A stretch of 19,207 nt of DNA from assembly GCA_964598235.1 (NCBI GenBank), contig CAZRAY010000036.1:1-19207 (forward strand). The letters run 5' to 3'. This stretch comes from UBA652 sp964598235. GTDB lineage: Bacteria > Pseudomonadota > Gammaproteobacteria > Nitrosococcales > Methylophagaceae. Shown in pieces: positions 7,967 to 16,926 of the stretch. Each line of letters starts with the position of its first letter. Positions within the stretch are counted from its first letter, which is position 1. A model generated the notes under the pieces. It was not told where the DNA came from. It searched no databases and worked only from the letters and a program-made list of their open reading frames with translations. Made by a program: the position numbers and the translations under genes.

Positions 7967-7995
7967 AAAAAAGGCCGCTGAATAGCGGCCTTTTT
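7967..7995. terminator. Bidirectional rho-independent terminator between nlpD and glnN
   Basis: A perfect 7-bp GC-rich stem (ggccgct at 7973-7979, agcggcc at 7984-7990) with the 4-nt loop gaat is flanked by six A on the left and five T on the right. It therefore works for both the plus-strand surE-nlpD group and the convergent minus-strand glnN, whose stop lies about 23 bases away. Confidence 0.9.
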
Positions 7996-8017
7996 GATCA
8001 AACTATAAATATAAGAA

Positions 8018-10192
8018 TTACTTAATGAATAGCATTTCTTGATACTTAGGCAACGGCCACATATCATCAGCAACTAATGTTTCTAGTGCATCGGCATGTT
8101 CCCGCACTTCATCCATCAAACTACGAATATCATTAGCACAGAACTGCATATGTGCTTCAGTTGATTTGAAATCATGTTTTGCCATCGCCGCGCTGAGTTT
8201 ATCAACGGCTGATGTCATGCCATTGATTTCGTTAGCAACCGATGCTGCGATACTATTATCAAGCGCGACGCCCATTTCTGCGGCACTGGCATTGCTCATC
8301 GCAATATCAGATAGGTAACGGGTTCCGGCAGGATAGATAATCGTTGTTGCCATATCGACAACCAACTTCGCTTCCACTTCAATCGCCAACACATATTGCT
8401 CTGAATAGACTTCAAAGCGGCTTTCTAATTCAACAGGCGATAACACACCAGTGCTTTCGAATAAGGCTTTAACAGACGCTTCTTTTAATGCAGGCAAAGC
8501 ATCAGCCGTAGTTGGGATGTTTTTCAAACCACGCTCTTTAACCGCCATTTCATGCCATTCAGAAGAATAACCATCACCACCGAATATCGCATTGCTATGG
8601 TCAGCCATTAACTCTTTTAATACGACAACTACGGCATCAGTTTTACTCGTTCCGTCTTTCAAAGCAGTTTCTAATTTGCCAGCAATCCAGTTTAATGAAT
8701 CAGCTAGCATGGTATTCATTGCGACTAATGGACCGGATACTGATTGTTCAGAACCGACTGCACGGAATTCAAAACGGTTACCGGTGAAGGCAAACGGTGA
8801 AGTACGGTTACGATCACCTGGATCACGTTCAAAATCAAGAATTTGTGACAGGCCTAAGTCAGTCATACCACCTGACTTAGATGTTTTCAACTTGCCATCT
8901 TTAATATCTTGGAACACTTTTTCAAGCTGACTGCCCAAGTAAACAGACAAGATGGCAGGCGGCGCTTCATTGGCACCTAAACGGTGGTCATTACCCGCTG
9001 ATGCAATGACTGCACGCAATAATGGGCCATGTAAATGCACCCCACGAATAACCGCACCACAGAACAATAAGAAGTTAAGGTTTTTCTCAGGCGTCGTACC
9101 TGGATCGAGCAAGTTACCTTGTGTTGGATTACCCACTGACCAGTTAACGTGTTTACCCGAGCCGTTAATGCCTGCGAATGGTTTTTCATGCAATAAACAG
9201 GTAAAGCCATGTTTTTTCGCTGTTATCTTAAGCAATGTCATCATCATTTGTTGATGATCTGCCGCGACGTTAGCCGCTTCATAATAAGGTGCAATTTCGA
9301 ATTGACCTGGTGCCACTTCGTTATGATGTGTTTTCGCTGGGATACCTAAGCGATAGAGGCGATCTTCGAAATCTTGCATGAAGACTTGAACGCGCTCTGG
9401 AATCGCACCAAAATAATGATCATCAAATTCTTGGCCTTTCGCAGATGGCGCACCAAATAAAGTACGGCCAGCCAGCAATAAATCAGGGCGACTATTGGCA
9501 AAGTTAGTGTCCACTAAGAAATATTCTTGTTCAGCACCACAGCTAGAGTTTAAGGTTGCGATCTCTGTTTCGCCCATTAAGGACAATACTTTCTGACCCG
9601 CTTCATTCATCGCTGAATTTGACCGCAATAAGGGAATTTTCTTATCCAGCGCTTCGCCAGTCCAAGACATGAATATACTTGGGATCATCAAGGTTGCGCC
9701 GTTATCAGTGTGCATTACATAAGCTGGGCTGGTGGGATCCCATGCTGTGTAGCCCCGCGCCGCGTTAGTCGTGCGGATGCTACCATTCGGGAAAGAAGAA
9801 CCATCGGGTTCGCCTTTAATCAATAAGCCGCCAGTGAATTCTGTAATTGCGCGACCATCTGGGCTAGAAATGATAAAACCATCATGCTTTTCAGCCGTGG
9901 CATTGGTCATTGGATAGAAAATATGCGAATAGAATTTAGCGCCTTTTGCCATCGCCCAATCTTTCATTGCGGCAGCGACAACATCAGCCGTTGCTTCATC
10001 TAAAGCAGCGCCAGATTGAACTGCTTTTTGCATCGATTTAAATGCTTTCTTAGATAAGGCTTCTTCCATCTTCGCTAAGGTAAAGACATCGGTTGCCCAG
10101 ATCTTATCTAATGGTTTGGTTTTTTTCGCTGGTAGCGGCTCACGGTTTGTTATTTGATAAATCGCTTGTAGGCGAGTTTCATTTCCACTCAT
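8018..10192 (-). CDS. glnN: Glutamine synthetase type III
   Basis: Makes glutamine from glutamate, ammonia and ATP. At 724 residues it is far longer than GSI or GSII and fits the GSIII (GlnN) family, which has its own N-terminal extension. Visible conserved stretches are GSSFPNGSIR (131-140), GAEQEYFLVD (219-228, metal-binding Glu), HHNEVAPGQFEIAP (289-302), NGSGKHVNWS (343-352, the ammonia/glutamate-site His) and NDHRLGANEAPPA (401-413). GSIII lacks the adenylylation loop of GSI, so control is more likely transcriptional, and the upstream region supports this with an NtrC-type palindrome and a sigma-54 promoter. ATG 10192 is preceded by AGAGGG about 9 nt upstream. The gene stands alone, convergent with nlpD and divergent from prfB. 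GSIII is common in Bacteroidetes and cyanobacteria and patchy in proteobacteria. Whether the genome also has GSI (glnA) cannot be told from here. Confidence 0.95.
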   Translation of the reverse strand: MSGNETRLQAIYQITNREPLPAKKTKPLDKIWATDVFTLAKMEEALSKKAFKSMQKAVQSGAALDEATADVVAAAMKDWAMAKGAKFYSHIFYPMTNATAEKHDGFIISSPDGRAITEFTGGLLIKGEPDGSSFPNGSIRTTNAARGYTAWDPTSPAYVMHTDNGATLMIPSIFMSWTGEALDKKIPLLRSNSAMNEAGQKVLSLMGETEIATLNSSCGAEQEYFLVDTNFANSRPDLLLAGRTLFGAPSAKGQEFDDHYFGAIPERVQVFMQDFEDRLYRLGIPAKTHHNEVAPGQFEIAPYYEAANVAADHQQMMMTLLKITAKKHGFTCLLHEKPFAGINGSGKHVNWSVGNPTQGNLLDPGTTPEKNLNFLLFCGAVIRGVHLHGPLLRAVIASAGNDHRLGANEAPPAILSVYLGSQLEKVFQDIKDGKLKTSKSGGMTDLGLSQILDFERDPGDRNRTSPFAFTGNRFEFRAVGSEQSVSGPLVAMNTMLADSLNWIAGKLETALKDGTSKTDAVVVVLKELMADHSNAIFGGDGYSSEWHEMAVKERGLKNIPTTADALPALKEASVKALFESTGVLSPVELESRFEVYSEQYVLAIEVEAKLVVDMATTIIYPAGTRYLSDIAMSNASAAEMGVALDNSIAASVANEINGMTSAVDKLSAAMAKHDFKSTEAHMQFCANDIRSLMDEVREHADALETLVADDMWPLPKYQEMLFIK

Positions 10193-10331
10193 TATCTGTT
10201 GCCCTCTAAAATGTTTAGTAAAATTGGTCTGTATGCAAGATAGTCAGTCCAACACCGTCTTTGTTTAATGTGGTGATAATCAACTTAATATACTATCAGA
10301 TGACTTAAGGTTAAGACGTAATAATTATAGA

Positions 10332-10347
10332 AGCAATAAATGTACCA
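10332..10347 (-). promoter_or_regulatory. Sigma-54 (-24/-12) promoter for glnN
   Basis: Read on the minus strand the sequence is TGGTACATTTATTGCT. Against the sigma-54 consensus TGGCAC-N5-TTGCW it differs at one position (T for C in the -24 box), and the invariant GG and GC are separated by exactly 10 nt. Transcription would start near 10320, leaving an untranslated leader of about 130 nt before the glnN ATG. Confidence 0.78.
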
Positions 10348-10446
10348 TATTTTAGATCAAAATGGATGTTCTTCTTGTATGTCTTGGTTTGTGGGTTTTG
10401 TATGAGAATTAATATGACGAGTGATGGGTGTAAATATTGGAATAAT

Positions 10447-10463
10447 TGCACTATATTAGTGCA
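10447..10463. promoter_or_regulatory. NtrC-type enhancer palindrome
   Basis: TGCACTATATTAGTGCA is a perfect 7-bp inverted repeat (TGCACTA / TAGTGCA) around 3 central bases and matches the enteric NtrC consensus TGCACYA-N3-TRGTGCA in shape and sequence. It lies about 100 bp upstream of the sigma-54 promoter, or about 135 bp upstream of the expected start site, the usual distance for an NtrC enhancer. A single clear site was found; activators of this type often use two. Confidence 0.78.
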
Positions 10464-10520
10464 GAACAACAGGGAGCGCACTGAAATAGGGTGGTTTTAA
10501 ATAGAAGCGTATTTATCGTG

Positions 10521-10549
10521 TTGGATACGGTAGAATAAGGGGTTATAAC
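10521..10549 (+). promoter_or_regulatory. Putative sigma-70 promoter for prfB-lysS
   Basis: TTGGAT (10521-10526) and TATAAC (10544-10549) are separated by 17 nt, each close to the -35 and -10 consensus. Transcription would start near 10556, giving a short leader before the GTG at 10573, which is preceded by AAGGTG. Confidence 0.5.
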
Positions 10550-10572
10550 TTAGTAAATTTAAGGTGTCTGCT

Positions 10573-11668
10573 GTGGAGCTGGGAGCAATTAAACAACGTA
10601 TTAAAGATCTGGGTGCGCGTAGTGACGTGCTCCGGGGGTATCTTTGACTATGATGTTAAGAAAGAACAGCTTGATGAAGTGGTGCGGGAATTGGAATCGC
10701 CTGATGTATGGAATGATCCCGAGCGGGCGCAAAAGCTAGGGCAAGAACGGGCATCTTTAGAGCGCATTGTAAATACGATTGCAGGGCATCATAGCACCTT
10801 GTCGGATTCAGTTGAGCTGGTGGCGATGGCTGAGGAAGAAGATGATCAAGAAACGGTGGATGCGGTTGTTGATGAATTGGATACCTTAGAACAGGGCTTG
10901 GAAAAGTTGGAATTCCAGCGCATGTTTTCTGGCAAGATGGATGCAAACTCGGCCTATTTGGATATTCAATCTGGCTCGGGTGGTACGGAAGCACAAGATT
11001 GGGCAAATATGATTTTGCGGATGTATTTGCGGTGGGGCGAGGCGCAGGGATTTAAAACAGAATTGGTGGAAGCCTCTGCAGGTGACGTGGCGGGGATTAA
11101 AAGTGCGACAATTCAATTTGAAGGCGAATATGCCTTTGGTTTGTTGCGTACGGAGACAGGCGTGCATCGCTTGGTGCGTAAATCGCCGTTTGATTCTGGC
11201 GCGCGGCGGCATACCTCGTTTGCAGGGGTGTTTGTTTACCCGGTGGTCGATGATACGATTGAGATCGAAATTAATAAAGCGGATTTGCGAGTGGATACCT
11301 ATCGCGCGAGCGGTGCGGGTGGTCAGCATGTAAATAAAACAGATTCGGCGATTCGGATCACGCATTTACCAACGAATACAGTGGTGCAATGCCAAAGCGG
11401 ACGCTCGCAGCATCAGAATAGAGATAATGCGATGAAGCAACTCCAAGCGAAGTTATATGAGCTAGAAATGTTGAAGCAGAATGAAGAAAAACAAGCAGCA
11501 GAAGATTCTAAAAGCGATATTGGCTGGGGTAGTCAAATTCGCTCTTATGTTCTGGATCAGTCGCGGATTAAAGATTTACGCACGGGCGTGGAAACAGGGA
11601 ATACGCAAGCGGTATTGGACGGCGACTTGCAATTATTCATAGAAGCATCACTTAAATCAGGATTGTAG
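10573..11668 (+). CDS. prfB: Peptide chain release factor 2, with programmed +1 frameshift
   Basis: Recognises UGA and UAA stop codons and triggers peptide release. Translation begins at GTG 10573 (Shine-Dalgarno AAGGTG, 6-7 nt spacing) and reads 24 codons to CTT at 10642-10644, directly followed by an in-frame TGA at 10645. The rest continues in the +1 frame from GAC 10646, so the product is encoded by 10573-10644 joined to 10646-11668 and has 364 residues; E. coli RF2 has 365. The slip site CGGGGGTATCTTTGAC is the classical one: an internal Shine-Dalgarno-like G-run just before CTT-TGA-C. It makes RF2 control its own level, since low RF2 favours shifting. The stop-codon selectivity tripeptide SPF is at residues 204-206 and the catalytic GGQ at 249-251. 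A start placed after the shift (10613) would lose the first helix and is wrong. lysS follows 1 nt later. Confidence 0.97.
10630..10648 (+). promoter_or_regulatory. RF2 autoregulatory +1 frameshift site
   Basis: The sequence CTCCGGGGGTATCTTTGAC contains the SD-like GGGGG (10634-10638), the slippery codon CTT (10642-10644) and the in-frame TGA (10645-10647) followed by C, a poor termination context. Skipping T10645 moves the ribosome into the long frame. Compared with E. coli (AGGGGG) the first base of the stimulator is C, a slightly weaker anti-SD match. Confidence 0.95.
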
Positions 11669-11669
11669 A

Positions 11670-13166
11670 ATGACAAACGAAACAGAATTAGATGAAAACC
11701 GCCTGATAGCACAGCGTCGTGAGAAGCTGGCGGAATTGCGTGAGCAGGGCAATGCGTTTCCGAATGATTTTCGTCGTGATGTGAAAAATAGCGAATTGTT
11801 GGCGGAATATGCTGACACCTCGGCTGAGGATTTAAAAGCGAACCTGCGCCGCGTGAAAATTGCAGGTCGGATGATGACGAAGCGGGTAATGGGCAAGGCG
11901 AGTTTTGCTAATGTGCGTGATGTGTCGGGCGATATGCAGCTGTATGTAAGGCGAGATGATTTACCTGAAGGTGTGTATGCCGAATTCAAACGCTGGGATT
12001 TAGGCGATATTATTGCGGCTGAAGGCGTGATGTTTCGTACTCAGAAAGGCGAATTATCGGTGATGGTGGATAGCATTCGTTTGCTTACAAAATCACTGCG
12101 TCCATTGCCAGAAAAATTCCATGGATTATCTGATCAAGAAACGCGATATCGCCAGCGTTATGTTGATTTGATTATGAACAAAGACAGCCGAGATACGTTT
12201 GTTATCCGCACGAAAGTGATCGACGGGATACGTCGATTTTTAATGGATCGGGATTATTTAGAGGTGGAAACACCGATGATGCATGTGATCCCCGGTGGGG
12301 CGACTGCACGACCGTTCACTACACATCATAACGCCTTAGGCATGGATTTGTTTTTGCGTGTCGCACCGGAGCTCTATTTAAAACGCCTAGTGGTTGGCGG
12401 TTTTGAGCGGGTGTTTGAGATTAACCGTAATTTCCGTAATGAGGGTTTATCGACGCGCCATAATCCTGAATTTACGATGGTGGAATTTTATCAAGCCTAT
12501 TCGGATTATCAGGAGTTGATGGATTTAACGGAAGATATGTTACGCACCGTAACCCAAGATGTGTTGGGCACAACAACGGTTAATTACCAAGGCACAGAGT
12601 TAGACTTTGGCAAACCATTTAAGCGGATGACCATTGTTGAATCTATCTTGGATTACAATCCCGGCCTCACAGCGACAGATTTAGCAACGGATGAGGCGGC
12701 GCGGAAAGTGGCTGAATCTTTAAATATCCAACTGAAAGATAGCGATGGATTAGGTAAGGTTCAAATTGAAATTTTTGAGGCAACGGTTGAAGAAAAGCTG
12801 ATGGAACCGACGTTTATTACGGCTTATCCAACCGAAGTATCGCCTTTGGCGCGCCGTAGCGATGCCGATCCGTTTGTCACCGATCGTTTTGAATTCTTTG
12901 TCGGCGGCCGTGAAATTGCCAATGGCTTCTCGGAGTTAAATGATGCTGAAGATCAGGCGGAACGCTTCCAAGCGCAAGTGGCCGAGAAAGAGGCGGGCGA
13001 TAATGAAGCGATGCATTTTGATGCGGATTATATCCGTGCTTTGGAATATGGTATGCCACCAACCGCGGGAGAAGGGATTGGTATAGACCGGTTGGTGATG
13101 TTATTAACGGATTCGCCGACGATTCGTGACGTATTGTTATTTCCCCATATGCGCCCAGAAGCGTAA
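11670..13166 (+). CDS. lysS: Lysyl-tRNA synthetase (class II)
   Basis: Charges tRNA-Lys with lysine. The 498-residue protein has the class II layout: an N-terminal OB-fold anticodon-binding domain (about residues 55-165, containing KIAGRMMTKRVMGKASFANV) and a C-terminal catalytic domain with motif 1 near YLEVETPMMHVIPGGATARPF, motif 2 around FEINRNFRNEGLSTRHNPEFT and motif 3 at GIGIDRLVMLL near the end. Length matches bacterial LysS (about 500). ATG 11670 is 1 nt after the prfB stop, with AGGA just before the stop codon, so the two genes are coupled; prfB-lysS is the usual pair in gammaproteobacteria. It is followed by a weak terminator and a gap of about 125 nt. Confidence 0.98.
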   Translation: MTNETELDENRLIAQRREKLAELREQGNAFPNDFRRDVKNSELLAEYADTSAEDLKANLRRVKIAGRMMTKRVMGKASFANVRDVSGDMQLYVRRDDLPEGVYAEFKRWDLGDIIAAEGVMFRTQKGELSVMVDSIRLLTKSLRPLPEKFHGLSDQETRYRQRYVDLIMNKDSRDTFVIRTKVIDGIRRFLMDRDYLEVETPMMHVIPGGATARPFTTHHNALGMDLFLRVAPELYLKRLVVGGFERVFEINRNFRNEGLSTRHNPEFTMVEFYQAYSDYQELMDLTEDMLRTVTQDVLGTTTVNYQGTELDFGKPFKRMTIVESILDYNPGLTATDLATDEAARKVAESLNIQLKDSDGLGKVQIEIFEATVEEKLMEPTFITAYPTEVSPLARRSDADPFVTDRFEFFVGGREIANGFSELNDAEDQAERFQAQVAEKEAGDNEAMHFDADYIRALEYGMPPTAGEGIGIDRLVMLLTDSPTIRDVLLFPHMRPEA

Positions 13167-13193
13167 AGACTATTACACGAGTTGGTCTTTTTT
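13165..13193 (+). terminator. Probable rho-independent terminator after lysS
   Basis: AAAGACTA (13165-13172) pairs with TGGTCTTT (13183-13190), with one G-U pair and a 10-nt loop, and runs into TTT. The stem is AU-rich, so it is weaker than the one at 7967. It overlaps the lysS stop codon. Confidence 0.5.
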
Positions 13194-13291
13194 GGTTTAG
13201 TCTGACAAAAAATACTTTTCGTGAAAGGGTCTTGCTGAGGTAAAATAACGAGATCCATTTAAAACTATAAAATAACTGTGAGAATTGAAAG

Positions 13292-14491
13292 TTGAACGAA
13301 GATTTCCCTAGAATTAAACGCTTACCGCCTTATGTATTCAATATCGTAAATGATTTGAAGGCGGCGGCGCGGGCGCGAGGGGAAGATATTATTGATTTTG
13401 GGATGGGCAATCCTGATCAGCCGACACCGCAGCATATTGTGGATAAGCTGACGGAAACGGCACAGCGAGGCGATACGCATCGCTATTCGGTGTCCCGCGG
13501 GATCCCACGATTACGCAAGGCAATTTGTAATTGGTATAAGCGTAAGTTTGATGTTGATTTAGATTTTGATAAAGAGGCGATCGTGACGATTGGCTCGAAA
13601 GAAGGTTTGGCGCATTTAGCTTTGGCAACAGTGGGCCCGGGCGATGCGATATTAGTTCCCAATCCAGCTTATCCAATTCATCCTTATGGTTTTGTGATTT
13701 CAGGCGCAGATATTCGCCATGTGCCGTTGATTCCGGATGGTGATTTTTTTGCAGAATTAGAAAAATCGGTGAAAGACTCTTTCCCGAAGCCTAAGATGCT
13801 GGTATTAAATTTTCCGGGTAATCCGACAGCACAGTGTGTGGATTTAGAATTCTTCGAGCGCGTTGTGGCTTTTGCTAAAGAGCATGAAATTTGGGTGATC
13901 CACGATATTGCCTATGGCGAGATCACCTTTGATGGTTATGAAGCACCGTCGATTATGCAGGTGCCAGGTGCGAAAGAGGTGGCGGTGGAATTTTATTCAT
14001 TGTCTAAAAGTTATAATATGCCCGGTTGGCGTGTGGGTTTTATGGTGGGCAATGAGGTGCTAGTGGCGGCATTAGCACGGATGAAGTCTTATTTAGATTA
14101 CGGTATGTTTACGCCGATCCAAGTAGCGGCAATTGCCGCACTTGAAGGCCCGCAAGACTGTGTGGCTGAGATTACAGCGATGTATAAAGATCGTCGTGAT
14201 GTATTGTGTGAGGGTTTGAATGGAATTGGCTGGCCGGTTGAAAAACCAAAAGCGACGATGTTTGTGTGGATCAAGATCCCAGCGGAATACCAAGAAATGG
14301 GTTCCTTAGAATTCTCTAAGAAATTATTGAAAGAGGCGAAGGTGGCGGTATCACCAGGCATTGGTTTTGGTGAATATGGAGATGAATATGTGCGGTTTGG
14401 TTTGATTGAAAATGCACATCGTACCCGTCAAGCCGTGCGCGGTATTCGCGATATGTTTAAAGCAGATGGAGTGAAAAGTGCAGGCAGTTAA
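13292..14491 (+). CDS. alaC: Alanine aminotransferase (AlaC/YfdZ family)
   Basis: PLP-dependent class I aminotransferase that exchanges the amino group between glutamate and pyruvate to give alanine. Its 399 residues align by eye along their whole length with E. coli AlaC: RLPPYVFNIVNDLKAAARA at the N-terminus, DFGMGNPDQPTP, IGSKEGLAHLALATVGPGD, VPNPAYPIHPYG, and the PLP-lysine motif SLSKSYNMPGWRVGFMVG with K239. FPGNPTAQCV holds the cofactor-contacting Asn and RFGLIEN near the end the carboxylate-binding Arg. The start is taken as TTG 13292, which reproduces the family N-terminus. The Shine-Dalgarno is weak (GAGAATTGAAAG), suggesting modest expression. It overlaps hom by 14 nt. alaC-hom-thrC is a recurrent cluster in gammaproteobacteria. 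A diaminopimelate aminotransferase role is the main alternative. Confidence 0.92.
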   Translation: MNEDFPRIKRLPPYVFNIVNDLKAAARARGEDIIDFGMGNPDQPTPQHIVDKLTETAQRGDTHRYSVSRGIPRLRKAICNWYKRKFDVDLDFDKEAIVTIGSKEGLAHLALATVGPGDAILVPNPAYPIHPYGFVISGADIRHVPLIPDGDFFAELEKSVKDSFPKPKMLVLNFPGNPTAQCVDLEFFERVVAFAKEHEIWVIHDIAYGEITFDGYEAPSIMQVPGAKEVAVEFYSLSKSYNMPGWRVGFMVGNEVLVAALARMKSYLDYGMFTPIQVAAIAALEGPQDCVAEITAMYKDRRDVLCEGLNGIGWPVEKPKATMFVWIKIPAEYQEMGSLEFSKKLLKEAKVAVSPGIGFGEYGDEYVRFGLIENAHRTRQAVRGIRDMFKADGVKSAGS

Positions 14492-15788
14492 GGTAGGTGT
14501 ATTAGGGTTGGGAACCGTGGGCGGCGGTACGGTAAACGTATTGAGCCGTAATATTATTGATATCACGCGCCGTGCGGGTCGCGATATTGAGATTACCCGC
14601 GCTGCCGTACGTAGCTTAGACCGCCCTACAATCTGCAGCACGGATGGTATTGCGTTGACAACGGATGCAATGGAAGTGGTCAATGATCCTAATATTCAAA
14701 TTGTGGTTGAGCTGATTGGTGGAACTGATCTGGCCCATGACTTGGTGTTAAAAGCGATTGAAAATGGTAAACACGTGGTAACGGCGAATAAAGCGTTGAT
14801 TGCATTGCATGGCAATGAGCTGTTTGCCAAAGCACAAGAGAACGGTGTAACGATTGCATTTGAAGCGGCGGTTGCTGGTGGAATCCCCATTATTAAAGCG
14901 ATGCGAGAAGGTTTAGCGGCGAATAGTATTGAATGGCTGGCGGGAATTATTAACGGCACGGGTAACTTTATTCTGACAGAGATGCGGGATAAGGGACGGG
15001 ACTTTGCAGATGTGCTCACCGAGGCGCAAGCATTGGGTTATGCGGAAGCGGACCCGACCTTCGATGTGGAAGGCATTGATGCCGCCCATAAATTAACGAT
15101 TTTGGCATCGATTGCATTTGGGATCCCCTTGCAATTTGAGAAAGCATTTACCGAAGGGATCAGCAAGATTTCTCAGGAAGATGTGAAATATGCCAGCGAG
15201 TTAGGCTATCGCATTAAGCATTTAGGTATCACCAGAAAAACAGCGGCTGGCGTTGAATTGCGGGTGCATCCAACATTGATTCCGCATCGCCGTTTGATTG
15301 CAAATGTCGATGGGGTGATGAATGCGGTATTGGTGCAAGGCGATGCCGTTGGCCCGACGCTTTATTATGGTGCCGGCGCGGGTTCGGATGCAACTGCTTC
15401 TGCGGTGGTGGCCGATATTATTGATATCGTACGTGCTTTGACAACCGATCCTGAAAACCGTGTGCCACATTTAGCATTTCAACCAGATACGCTGGCGGAT
15501 ACCCCTATTTTGCCAATGAGCGAAGTAGTCACGTCATATTATTTACGGATCCATACGGAAGATAAATCTGGTGTGTTGGCGGATATTACCCGTATTTTGG
15601 GTGAACAGGATATTAGCATTGAAGCGATTCTACAAAAGCAGCCTGAGGAGCATAATGGTGTTGTGCCGGTGATTATTTTGACACAAGAAATTGTAGAGAA
15701 AAATATGGATGCAGCGATTAAAGATATTGAAGCATTAAGCTCTGTGAATGAATCGGTTATGCGGATTCGGATGGAGTCATTAGGTTAA
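14478..15788 (+). CDS. hom: Homoserine dehydrogenase
   Basis: NAD(P)H-dependent reduction of aspartate semialdehyde to homoserine, the branch point to threonine and methionine. The 436-residue monofunctional enzyme (no aspartokinase domain) has the N-terminal Rossmann motif GVLGLGTVGGG (7-17), the NKAL segment, the catalytic region AGIINGTGNFILTEM, and a C-terminal ACT domain starting near residue 352 (SYYLRIHTEDKSGVLADITR), which usually carries threonine feedback control. GTG 14478 overlaps alaC by 14 nt and has GGAG 6-7 nt upstream; this start gives the normal N-terminus. thrC follows after 54 nt. Confidence 0.97.
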   Translation: MQAVKVGVLGLGTVGGGTVNVLSRNIIDITRRAGRDIEITRAAVRSLDRPTICSTDGIALTTDAMEVVNDPNIQIVVELIGGTDLAHDLVLKAIENGKHVVTANKALIALHGNELFAKAQENGVTIAFEAAVAGGIPIIKAMREGLAANSIEWLAGIINGTGNFILTEMRDKGRDFADVLTEAQALGYAEADPTFDVEGIDAAHKLTILASIAFGIPLQFEKAFTEGISKISQEDVKYASELGYRIKHLGITRKTAAGVELRVHPTLIPHRRLIANVDGVMNAVLVQGDAVGPTLYYGAGAGSDATASAVVADIIDIVRALTTDPENRVPHLAFQPDTLADTPILPMSEVVTSYYLRIHTEDKSGVLADITRILGEQDISIEAILQKQPEEHNGVVPVIILTQEIVEKNMDAAIKDIEALSSVNESVMRIRMESLG

Positions 15789-15842
15789 ACATTAAGCTCA
15801 AAACAGATTATTGCCTAAAACAGGTTACTAAGAGGAAAGATT

Positions 15843-16925
15843 ATGACATTTCGACCACGTTACACAGGATTGATTGAACGCTATCGTGACCGCTTACCGG
15901 TAAGTGATGATACGCGTTTAATTAGTTTAGGTGAAGGCAATACGCCATTACTTAAGTTAGAGAATATTCCAGCTGTATTGGGCAAAGACATTGAGATTTA
16001 TGTTAAATATGAAGGCCTAAATCCAACGGGTTCATTTAAAGATCGTGGCATGACCATGGCCGTGACCAAAGCGGTTGAAGAGGGCAGCAAGGCGATTATC
16101 TGTGCTTCAACGGGTAATACCTCTGCGTCGGCAGCTGCTTATGCTGCGCGGGCAGGCATTGCAGCATTTGTGTTGATTCCAGAAGGTAAAATTGCTTTAG
16201 GAAAATTGGCACAAGGCATGATGCATGGTGCGACGGTTATCCAAATTAAAGGTAACTTTGATGAAGGCATGCAATTAGTAAAAGATGTGGCAGAACATGC
16301 ACCTGTTACCATTGTGAACTCGATCAATCCTTTCCGCCTACAAGGCCAGAAAACAGCCGCATTTGAGATTGTTGAAGAATTGTCTCGCGCCCCTGATTTC
16401 CATTGCTTGCCAGTGGGGAATGCGGGGAATATTACCGCGCATTGGATGGGGTATAGCGAATACTTTGATGATGATATTATTCAAGCACGCCCTAAAATGG
16501 TCGGTTATCAGGCTGAAGGCAGCGCGCCATTTATGCGTGGCGAAATGGTCGATAATCCTGAAACAGTGGCGACGGCAATTCGTATTGGTCATCCACAAAG
16601 CTGGGATAAGGCATGGAAAGTGAAAGAAGAATCAGCAGGCTGGTTCGATGAATGTTCGGATGCAGAAATCTTAGCAGCACAAAAATTATTAGCAGAGCAT
16701 GAAGGTATCTTCTGTGAGCCAGCATCTGCGACATCGCTTGCGGGCGCGATTAAAGATATCAATACAGGCAAGATCCCAGAAGGCAGCATGATTGTATGTA
16801 CGCTAACCGGTCATGGTTTGAAAGATCCAGATACCGCGATTAAGCAAAGCACGTCACCGATGCTGACGGTTGATGCGACATTAGATGCGGTGCGTGATGC
16901 AATATTGAACAATATGGCTGACTAA
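15843..16925 (+). CDS. thrC: Threonine synthase
   Basis: PLP enzyme that converts O-phosphohomoserine to threonine. At 360 residues it is the short form typical of Bacillus and of hom-thrC clusters, not the ~430-residue E. coli/yeast form. The cofactor lysine is K66 in NPTGSFKDRGM; ASTGNTSASAAAYAARAG and the later PVGNAGNITAHW bind the phosphate groups. A good ribosome site (AGAGGAAAG) precedes ATG 15843. It is downstream of hom in the same direction, with no visible terminator between them. The product of this step depends on homoserine kinase (thrB), which is not in this window. Confidence 0.96.
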   Translation: MTFRPRYTGLIERYRDRLPVSDDTRLISLGEGNTPLLKLENIPAVLGKDIEIYVKYEGLNPTGSFKDRGMTMAVTKAVEEGSKAIICASTGNTSASAAAYAARAGIAAFVLIPEGKIALGKLAQGMMHGATVIQIKGNFDEGMQLVKDVAEHAPVTIVNSINPFRLQGQKTAAFEIVEELSRAPDFHCLPVGNAGNITAHWMGYSEYFDDDIIQARPKMVGYQAEGSAPFMRGEMVDNPETVATAIRIGHPQSWDKAWKVKEESAGWFDECSDAEILAAQKLLAEHEGIFCEPASATSLAGAIKDINTGKIPEGSMIVCTLTGHGLKDPDTAIKQSTSPMLTVDATLDAVRDAILNNMAD

Positions 16926-16926
16926 G

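Noticed and set aside
10232..10252. Second possible sigma-54 site upstream of glnN (TTGGAC...TTGCAT on the minus strand)
   Set aside because: The GG-GC spacing is 12 instead of the required 10, so the site at 10332-10347 was preferred.
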